Assembly (NCBI RefSeq): GCF_003634695.1
Contig: NZ_RBWV01000009.1
Coordinates: 496,001-560,000, forward strand
DNA: 64,000 bases
Source: Motilibacter peucedani
GTDB lineage: Bacteria > Actinomycetota > Actinomycetes > Motilibacterales > Motilibacteraceae
Direction: 5' to 3'
Program-made: the position numbers and the translations under genes
Part shown: piece after piece, positions 34,953-41,828 of the stretch
Layout: the number at the start of each line of letters is the position of its first letter
Numbering within the stretch: the first letter of the stretch is position 1
Notes under the pieces: model-generated
Seen by the model: only the letters and a program-made list of their open reading frames with translations
Databases searched by the model: none
Told to the model about the DNA's origin: nothing

Positions 34953-36272
34953 TCAGGCGCCCGTGCGCACCCACGCGTCCTGGCGCCAGCGCACGACCAG
35001 CGTGACGGCGCGCGCGAGGAGGAAGGCTCCGAAGGCGAGCCACAGCGCGACCAGGCCGCCGCCGCGCGCGTGCACCAGCAGGGCGAGCGGGGCGTAGACG
35101 GCGAGGGTGACCAGACCGGCGCGGGCGAGGTAGGGACCGTCGCCCGCGCCGATCAGCACGCCGTCGAGCACGAAGACGACGCCGGCCAGCGGCTGGAGCA
35201 GCGCGACGACGGCCATCGCTGCGGCCAGCTGGTGGCGCACCTGCGGGTCCGAGCTGAACACCGGCCCGAGCACCGGGCTCAACGCCAGCGTCAGCACGCC
35301 GAGGGCTGCTCCGCCACGGGCGCCCCACACCAGCATCCGCGCTGTCACGGCGCGGGCCTGGTCCTCGCGCCCGGCCCCCAGCCACCGGCCGACCAGCGCC
35401 TGGGCGGCGATCGCGAGCGCGTCGAGCGCCATGGCGAGCAGGCCGAAGGCCGTGGAGGCGATCTGGTGGCCGGCGAGCGCCGGCTCCCCGCCCGGCGTGC
35501 GCGCCGCGACCCACGTCGTCAGCAGCATCGCCGCCCGCAGCGTGACGGTGCGCAGCAGCAGCGGCACCCCGGCTCGTCCGACGGCGCCGACCCCCGCCGC
35601 GTGCGGGCGCCAGGAGACGCCGCGCGCGGACGCAGCCCGCACGACCGGCACGCTGAGCACGGTCGCCATCGCGACCTGCACGACCGCTGTGCCGATCGCC
35701 GACCCGCGCAGCCCGAGGCCGACGGGGTGCACGAGCACGATGTTGAGCCCGGTGTTCGCGATGGCGGCACCGAGGCCGACGACCAGTGGCGTACGCGTGT
35801 CCTGCAGGCCGCGCAGCACGCCGGTCGCGGCGAGCACGACGAGCATGCCCGGCAGTCCCAGCAGCCCGATGCGCAGGTACGCGGTGGCGCCCTCCAGCGT
35901 CGCCCCGCTGCCTCCCAGCGCACGGACCGCCGCCCGTGCGAACGGCTGGCCGGCGACCGCGGCCACCATCCCGATGCCTGCCGCGAGCCACATGCCGTCG
36001 AGCCCGCGGCGCAGGGCGCCAGCGAGGTCACCAGCGCCCAGGCTGCGGGCGACCGACGCGGTGGTCGCGTAGGCGAGGAAGACGCAGACGCTGGCCACCG
36101 TCGCCAGCGCCGCGGCGGCCACGCCGAGCGCCGCCAGCGGCACGGTGCCGAGGCGTCCGACGACCGCGGAGTCGGCCAGCAGGAACAGCGGTTCGGCGAC
36201 CAGGGCCAGCAGTGCGGGCAGGGCGAGCCGGACGACCTCGCGGTCCAGCTCGCGACCCGCAGCGCCCGACAC
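34953..36272 (-). CDS. MATE family efflux transporter
   Basis: 439 residues, 12 helices in two homologous halves, DinF-like (ALPALLALVAEPLFLLADSAVVG at the N-terminus, GHQIASTAFGLLAMALDALAIAAQALVG in the second half). It exports cationic drugs or metabolites with H+ or Na+. GTG 36272 follows TAGGCT by 7 nt, so it is likely leaderless; the frame opens further upstream through intergenic DNA. A MATE gene between rplI and dnaB is also found in Streptomyces (from memory). Confidence 0.85.
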   Translation of the reverse strand: MSGAAGRELDREVVRLALPALLALVAEPLFLLADSAVVGRLGTVPLAALGVAAAALATVASVCVFLAYATTASVARSLGAGDLAGALRRGLDGMWLAAGIGMVAAVAGQPFARAAVRALGGSGATLEGATAYLRIGLLGLPGMLVVLAATGVLRGLQDTRTPLVVGLGAAIANTGLNIVLVHPVGLGLRGSAIGTAVVQVAMATVLSVPVVRAASARGVSWRPHAAGVGAVGRAGVPLLLRTVTLRAAMLLTTWVAARTPGGEPALAGHQIASTAFGLLAMALDALAIAAQALVGRWLGAGREDQARAVTARMLVWGARGGAALGVLTLALSPVLGPVFSSDPQVRHQLAAAMAVVALLQPLAGVVFVLDGVLIGAGDGPYLARAGLVTLAVYAPLALLVHARGGGLVALWLAFGAFLLARAVTLVVRWRQDAWVRTGA

Positions 36273-36304
36273 GACCGCCAGCCTAGGGACCGTGCAGATT
36301 GATG

Positions 36305-36435
36305 TTGTCCACAGCCGGTGGATTTGCATCTGCGCAGGTGGGGAGCCGCGTGTCGCACCTTCGCCACAGTTGTCCCCAGCTCTGTGCACAGGTCCTGCAC
36401 ACGCCGGTGGGCGTGCTGTCCCCAGGCCGTCCCCA
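36305..36435. promoter_or_regulatory. DnaA-box-like cluster upstream of dnaB
   Basis: The 318-bp gap between the MATE gene and dnaB contains one exact actinobacterial DnaA box, TTGTCCACA (36305-36313), and related 9-mers TTGTCCCCA (36370-36378), CTGTCCCCA (36416-36424), CCGTCCCCA (36427-36435), plus TGTGCACAG (36383-36391) on the other strand. DnaA control of dnaB, or DnaA titration, is the likely meaning. Confidence 0.5.
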
Positions 36436-36454
36436 GGCTCGCGCACAGGGCTGC

Positions 36455-36483
36455 TTGATGCGACGGACGATCCTCCCTAACGT
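36455..36483 (+). promoter_or_regulatory. dnaB promoter
   Basis: TTGATG (36455-36460), 17-nt spacer, TAACGT (36478-36483): a good housekeeping-type promoter about 108 bp before the dnaB ATG and just after the DnaA-box cluster. Confidence 0.6.
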
Positions 36484-36590
36484 CGCTCGCGGTCGGGGAG
36501 CGTGCGGCCCTGTCAGTGGTCGGTAGTACACATGTTCGAGGCCGGTGCGGGACGCGCGCCAGCCACGGACGGCGAGGAGGAGCACAGCAG

Positions 36591-39197
36591 ATGTCGGTCG
36601 CCGAGGTCTACATCGCCGACCCGACCGACGGGCGCAGCAACGACCGGCTGCCCCCGCAGAACGTCCCCGCCGAGCAGTCCGTCCTCGGCGCGATGCTGCT
36701 GAGCAAGGACGCGATCGCCGACGTCGTCGAGGTGCTGCGCGGCAACGACTTCTACCGGCCGGCCCACGAGCTGGTCTACGACGCCGTCCTCGACCTCTAC
36801 GGCCGGGGCGACCCGGCCGACGCCGTCACCGTCGCCGCCGAGCTGACCAAGCGCGGCGAGATCGCCCGCGTCGGCGGCGCGACCTACGTCCACACGCTGG
36901 TCTCGATGGTGCCGACGGCTGCCAACGCCGGCTACTACGCGGGCATCGTGCGCGAGCAGGCGATCCTGCGCCGCCTCGTCGAGGCCGGCACCAAGATCGT
37001 GCAGATGGGCTACGCCGGCGACGGCAACGCCGACGAGGTCGTCGACCGCGCCCAGGCCGAGGTCTACGGCGTCACCGACAAGCGCGCGAGCGAGGACTAC
37101 CAGCCGCTCTCCGCGATCATGGAGGGCGCGCTCGACGAGATCGAGGCCATCGGCTCGCGCGGCGGGCAGCTCGTGGGGACGCCGACCGGCTTCGCGGACC
37201 TCGACGAATTGACCAACGGCCTCCACGGCGGGCAGATGATCATCATCGCGGCCCGTCCGGCGGTCGGCAAGGCGCTCGCCCTCGACACCCCGCTGCCGAC
37301 GCCGTCCGGCTGGACGACGATGGGCGAGGTGTGCGTCGGCGACCAGCTGCTGACCGCCGAAGGCCGGCCGACGACGGTCGTCGCGGCGACCGAGGTGATG
37401 GTCGACCGGCCCTGCTACGAGGTGCACTTCTCCGACGGGTCGGTCATCGTCGCCGACGCGCAGCACCAGTGGCTCACCGAGACGCGGGCCTCCCGCCGGT
37501 CGGCGCAGCAGGCGGCCACCGGCTACAACCGCTACCGCAACCAGCGGACCTTCGCCGAGGTCCGTACCACCGAGGACATCGCTCGTACGCTGCGCTGCCC
37601 CACCGCCGACCGCCGGCTCAACCACTCGGTGCGCAACGCTGCGCCGCTCGTGCTGCCCGAGCGGTCCCTGCTCGTGGCGCCCTACGTGCTCGGCGTCTGG
37701 CTGGGTGACGGTCACAGCGCGGCGGCCCGGTTCACCACAGCCGACCCGGAGATCGTGACCTACGTCGAGGGAGAGGGCTACGTCTGCTCGGAGCAGGCTG
37801 GGCTCAACTACGGCATCGCGCTCGCCGCCCCGGAGCGGCTCGTCGCCCGCTCGTGCGTCGTCTGCGGGGCGAGCTTCGTACCGAAGGCCCCTCAGGTCCG
37901 CTGCTGCGGCCAGTCGTGCGGCGGGAAGGCCCGCTTCGTCTCCGACCCGGTGCCTGCTCCTACGTGCTCCTCGTGCGGCGGCCCCTGCAAGGGAGTCCTC
38001 GGGCTCTGCGCGGCGTGCCGCGCGACCGAGGCATCCGTCCAGGCGCAGCTGCGCGAGCTGGGGGTCCTCGGCGACAAGCACATCCCGACCGACTACCTGC
38101 GAGCCTCGGTGCAGCAGCGGCGCGACCTCCTCGCCGGTCTCATGGACACCGACGGGACGGTGCTGCCCTCCGGCGTCCTGCAGTTCGCCGTGACCTGCCG
38201 GCGGCTGGCCATGGACTTCCGCGAGCTCGTGGTCAGCCTCGGCATGCGCTGCACCCTCACCACCAAGCGGGTCAAGGGACGGACGGCCGAGACCTCGACC
38301 GCCTTCGTCTTGACGTTCAGCAGCGACGAGGACGTGTTCCGGCTCGAGCGCAAGCGGTTGGCGCACAAGGAGCGAGGTGCTCGCCTCTTCCAGCGCCGTG
38401 ACAGCCGCTTCGTCACCGAGGTCCGTCGCGTCGCGTCGGTGCCTGTCCGCTGCGTCCAGGTGGACGACGAGTCGCACCTCTACCTGGCTGGCGGGACGAT
38501 GATCCCCACGCACAACTCCACGCTGGCGCTGGACTTCGCCCGTGCCGCGGCGATCAAGAGCCAGCTGACAACCGCTTTCTTCTCCCTCGAGATGGGGCGC
38601 AACGAGATCACGATGCGCCTGCTCTCCGCCGAAGCGCGCGTACCGCTCCACCACATGCGCACCGGCTCGATGACCGACGACGACTGGAACCGCCTGGCAC
38701 GTCGCATGGGTGAGGTGTCCGAGGCGCCGCTGTTCATCGACGACTCGCCCAACATGACGATGATGGAGATCCGAGCGAAGTGCCGGCGGCTCAAGCAGCG
38801 CCACGACCTTCGCCTGGTCATCGTCGACTACCTGCAGCTCATGCAGTCGGGCAAGCGCGTCGAGTCGCGCCAGCAGGAGGTCTCGGAGTTCTCCCGCTCG
38901 CTCAAGCTGCTGGCCAAGGAGCTCGACGTGCCGGTCATCGCGCTGTCCCAGCTCAACCGTGGTCCTGAGCAGCGCACCGACAAGAAGCCGATGATGAGCG
39001 ACCTGCGTGAGTCCGGCTCGCTCGAGCAGGACGCCGACATGGTCATGCTGCTGCACCGCGAGGACCTCTACGAGAAGGAGTCCCCGCGCGCGGGCGAGGC
39101 CGACATCATCGTGGCCAAGCACCGCAACGGCCCCACCGCGACCATCACGGTGGCCTTCCAAGGCCACTACTCCCGCTTCGTCGACATGCAGTCGTGA
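36591..39197 (+). CDS. dnaB: Replicative DNA helicase DnaB with intein
   Basis: 868-residue precursor. The DnaB N-domain starts at about residue 18 (PPQNVPAEQSVLGAMLL). The Walker A motif ARPAVGKS is split after Lys227 by a 415-residue intein (228-642); Ser643 continues it as STLALDFARAA. The C-half shows FSLEMG, the Walker B region LRLVIVDYLQLM and SQLNRGPEQRTDKKPMMSDL. The spliced protein would be 453 residues, normal for DnaB, and its ATP site forms only after splicing. ATG 36591 with GAGGAGG. Unwinds DNA at the fork. Confidence 0.97.
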   Translation: MSVAEVYIADPTDGRSNDRLPPQNVPAEQSVLGAMLLSKDAIADVVEVLRGNDFYRPAHELVYDAVLDLYGRGDPADAVTVAAELTKRGEIARVGGATYVHTLVSMVPTAANAGYYAGIVREQAILRRLVEAGTKIVQMGYAGDGNADEVVDRAQAEVYGVTDKRASEDYQPLSAIMEGALDEIEAIGSRGGQLVGTPTGFADLDELTNGLHGGQMIIIAARPAVGKALALDTPLPTPSGWTTMGEVCVGDQLLTAEGRPTTVVAATEVMVDRPCYEVHFSDGSVIVADAQHQWLTETRASRRSAQQAATGYNRYRNQRTFAEVRTTEDIARTLRCPTADRRLNHSVRNAAPLVLPERSLLVAPYVLGVWLGDGHSAAARFTTADPEIVTYVEGEGYVCSEQAGLNYGIALAAPERLVARSCVVCGASFVPKAPQVRCCGQSCGGKARFVSDPVPAPTCSSCGGPCKGVLGLCAACRATEASVQAQLRELGVLGDKHIPTDYLRASVQQRRDLLAGLMDTDGTVLPSGVLQFAVTCRRLAMDFRELVVSLGMRCTLTTKRVKGRTAETSTAFVLTFSSDEDVFRLERKRLAHKERGARLFQRRDSRFVTEVRRVASVPVRCVQVDDESHLYLAGGTMIPTHNSTLALDFARAAAIKSQLTTAFFSLEMGRNEITMRLLSAEARVPLHHMRTGSMTDDDWNRLARRMGEVSEAPLFIDDSPNMTMMEIRAKCRRLKQRHDLRLVIVDYLQLMQSGKRVESRQQEVSEFSRSLKLLAKELDVPVIALSQLNRGPEQRTDKKPMMSDLRESGSLEQDADMVMLLHREDLYEKESPRAGEADIIVAKHRNGPTATITVAFQGHYSRFVDMQS
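37272..38516 (+). mobile_element. Class 3 intein with LAGLIDADG homing endonuclease in dnaB
   Basis: 415 residues in frame within dnaB. It starts with Ala (ALALDTPLPTPSGW), not Cys or Ser, and ends PTHN before Ser. The class 3 WCT set is present: Trp294 next to block B His292 (QHQW), Cys621 in block F (VRCVQV) and Thr640 in block G (IPTHN), intein Trp67 for the first. Endonuclease blocks C (VLGVWLGDG, 366-374) and E (LLAGLMDTDG, 513-522) are intact. A Cys-rich insert (422-476) lies between them. Confidence 0.93.
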
Positions 39198-39227
39198 GCA
39201 GCTGAGCTCGGGTCGCCCGACGCCGCG

Positions 39228-40130
39228 CTAGCCGGGCTCGGTCCGCAGCTGCTCGGCGAGCTGCACAGAGGCCGCGATCTCGGCCCGCCGGATCGAGACG
39301 CTCTCGACGTTGAAGCCGAACGGCACGCCCAGCCGGCGGCAGAACGCAGCGAGGTCCGCTGCGGTGGCCGAGCAGTGGTCGAAGGACGCCGACAGCGGGT
39401 CGTCCGACCTCTCCATGTCGTTGCACATCCAGCGAGGGACGTCCACACCGAGCCACTGCAGGAACGCCAACGTCTTGAGCGACCCGCACACCGAGAGCGT
39501 GAAGACCACCGGGGCAGGTTCGAGGTCCCGGTCGAGGCAGGCGTAGAAGTAGTCCGATGCCATGCTCTTGGCCGCGTCAGCGTCGTAGACGACCTGGGTG
39601 ACGAAGAACGACGCCCCGTCCTCCTGCTTGCGCAGCATCCGTTCGTGCTCCTGGCCGCTGCTCGTGTGCCGTTCAGGGATCGCGACAGCACCCAGGGGCA
39701 GCGCCGGGGACGTGCTGCGCCAGAGCGCGAGCGCCTCAGTGAGAGTGGAATGCACTGGTTTGGTTCGCGAGGACGAGCCGACGAACACCGTGCTCACCTG
39801 CCGAGGGTCCTGTGCGACGAGCCAGGACCGCAGGTCGGTCGGGTCGTACTTGCCCACGCACCGGTAGACGACGAGCGGACGGTCCCAGTCGGCGAGGTGG
39901 CGCGAGCAGAAGTCGCCGGGGTCCTGCGTCGGCAGGTAGGGGAACGGCCGCTCGTCAGGGTTGCGGTCGCTCTCGTCGTCGATGTCGTAGACGACCAGCG
40001 CGTCGAGGTCGAGCGGGCGGAGCCGCTCGATGGTGACATCGGCGATCCGCTGTGCCTCCTCGGGCGAGGCCGACCCCCGAGGTGGCGTGATGCTGAAGAA
40101 GAGCCTCTCGCGCTGCTGCGACGGGTCCAC
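39228..40130 (-). CDS. Methylenetetrahydrofolate reductase-like protein
   Basis: 300 residues, MTHFR-type barrel. FFSITPPRG, DALVVYDIDDESDRN, the VGKYD region and the sequence ASFFVTQVVYDA fit the family; normal MetF has FFxTQ at this last place. MetF reduces 5,10-methylene- to 5-methyl-tetrahydrofolate for methionine synthesis. It is shorter and more divergent than housekeeping MetF, so it may be a paralogue with another substrate. GTG 40130 has GGAGG 9 nt upstream. Convergent with dnaB. Confidence 0.7.
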   Translation of the reverse strand: MDPSQQRERLFFSITPPRGSASPEEAQRIADVTIERLRPLDLDALVVYDIDDESDRNPDERPFPYLPTQDPGDFCSRHLADWDRPLVVYRCVGKYDPTDLRSWLVAQDPRQVSTVFVGSSSRTKPVHSTLTEALALWRSTSPALPLGAVAIPERHTSSGQEHERMLRKQEDGASFFVTQVVYDADAAKSMASDYFYACLDRDLEPAPVVFTLSVCGSLKTLAFLQWLGVDVPRWMCNDMERSDDPLSASFDHCSATAADLAAFCRRLGVPFGFNVESVSIRRAEIAASVQLAEQLRTEPG

Positions 40131-40306
40131 TGCTGCTTCCTCCCGGGCTTGCCAGCGGGCCACCCTACGCAGCGCGCGCGACAGGACCGCGCGACAGGGA
40201 GGCTGCCGCCGACCGGGTGACGGCGGTTCAGACCCGCCTGTGCCCCCGCCGACAAGACCTCCGAGGCGGTGGGACGACGCCGCACACCGCCCGGAGGAGA
40301 ACAGAC

Positions 40307-41827
40307 GTGCACCGCCGCCAGCGCCTCGCCCGCACCACCACGGCCGCCGCCGTGCTCGTGGCGGCAGCGCTCGCGACGGCACCGGCTCCGCTCGGTGCGG
40401 CCCCCGGCGCTCCGACCACCGGTACGAGCGGGGCCACCACCGGCACGGGCGCGACCACGAGCGTCGACGCGCTGATGGCGCGCACGGGCATCACGCGTAC
40501 GAGCAAGCCGCGTAGCGTCGTCTCGGTCGGGACGCCGACCCTGCGCCCCGGCCAGCGCACGTCCTACACGGGCGTCGGGCTGAAGCCCGGTGCCGTCTCG
40601 ATCTCCCTGGACGGGCGCACGAAGCTCGGCACGACCAAGGCCGACCGCGCAGGCAGGGTCCGCGGCTTCCTCACGGTCCCGAGGGCGGCGAAGAAGGGCC
40701 GGCACAGCCTCGTCTTCGTGTCCGGCAAGATCAAGCTGACCGTAGCCATCGCCGTCGTGGCTATGCCGGCCATGCCGGTCCCCGCCCCGCGCACGCCCAC
40801 GATCCCTGCCGTCAGTGCGCCGGTCCCGACCGCCCCCACGACCGACCAGCCTCCGGCACCGACCGTCCCGGCCGAGCCCGCGGCACCCGCGCAGACCACT
40901 TCGCCCACCGTGCCGGTCCAGTCCCCCGTCCCGACGGTCAGGGTGACCCGCACCTACGCGTACGCGTACACGGCAGTCGAGAACGGCGTCAGCCACCCGG
41001 CCCAGGTCAGCGGCACCGAGTACTCCGACGGCACGGTCGTCGAGTCGGTGTCCTGGGACGGCGCCTACCACCACACCGACACCTACGCGACCGACGGCAC
41101 GGTCACCACCACGTACCCCGACGGCCACCACGTCGTGAGCTACCCCGACGGCTCCTCCGACGTCTACGCCGTCGACGGCACGGTCACCCACCGGCCCGCA
41201 CCGTCCGCGCACACGACGACCCCGCCCGCAGCGCTGGGGCACTACGCCTTCCTCTACAGCAACGGCTACGGCGGCGGGCACTGGAACGGGTGCCACGTCG
41301 TCACGTACCGCGTGAACCCGACCGCCCTGCCTCCCGGGTTCATGACCGACCTGGCCACCGCCCTGAGCAAGATCCACGACGTGACCGGCCTGAGCTTCCA
41401 GTACCTCGGTGCGTCGTCCTACGTCCCCTGGGGCAACGGCAGCGGCACGATCCCCGCCGCCGACGCGGACGCCGACCTGTTGGTCGCCGCAGCGGATCCG
41501 TCGGAGTCGGCGCAGCTCACCAGCAGCACCATCGCCCTCGGCGGCAGCAACTACCAGGTCCCGTCGGGGCGCGAGCCGCAGATCTACCGCGGCTTCTACC
41601 TCTTCAACACGCAGTACGACTCGCTGGCCGACGGCTTCGCGCCCGGCGTCGACAGCAAGGGCTACGTGATGCTGCACGAGCTGGGGCACGTCCTCGGCCT
41701 CGACCACGTCGGCGACGACCCGGGCGAGGTGATGTACCCCTACATCAACGGCGCGTCGTTCGACGGCGGCTACGCGAGCGGTGACCTCGCCGGCCTCCAC
41801 GCGCTCTACGCCAACCCCTGCTTCTAG
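40307..41827 (+). CDS. Secreted matrixin-like zinc metalloprotease
   Basis: 506 residues. A signal peptide (about 1-34) is followed by a small beta domain (about 60-150), a Pro/Thr-rich linker, a region of repeated DGTV/YPDG turns (about 225-300), and a C-terminal metzincin domain. The zinc motif HELGHVLGLDH and the Met-turn EVMYPY are intact. Six or so aromatic repeats (TYAYAYT) precede the DGTV region. GTG 40307 follows GGAGGAG by 7 nt. Substrate unknown. Converges with the ABC permease gene, 1 bp apart. Confidence 0.82.
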   Translation: MHRRQRLARTTTAAAVLVAAALATAPAPLGAAPGAPTTGTSGATTGTGATTSVDALMARTGITRTSKPRSVVSVGTPTLRPGQRTSYTGVGLKPGAVSISLDGRTKLGTTKADRAGRVRGFLTVPRAAKKGRHSLVFVSGKIKLTVAIAVVAMPAMPVPAPRTPTIPAVSAPVPTAPTTDQPPAPTVPAEPAAPAQTTSPTVPVQSPVPTVRVTRTYAYAYTAVENGVSHPAQVSGTEYSDGTVVESVSWDGAYHHTDTYATDGTVTTTYPDGHHVVSYPDGSSDVYAVDGTVTHRPAPSAHTTTPPAALGHYAFLYSNGYGGGHWNGCHVVTYRVNPTALPPGFMTDLATALSKIHDVTGLSFQYLGASSYVPWGNGSGTIPAADADADLLVAAADPSESAQLTSSTIALGGSNYQVPSGREPQIYRGFYLFNTQYDSLADGFAPGVDSKGYVMLHELGHVLGLDHVGDDPGEVMYPYINGASFDGGYASGDLAGLHALYANPCF

Positions 41828-41828
41828 G

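Noticed and set aside
36305-36435. A replication origin
   Set aside because: Only about five box-like 9-mers, no AT-rich unwinding stretch, and no dnaA or dnaN beside it. A dnaB control region explains it better.
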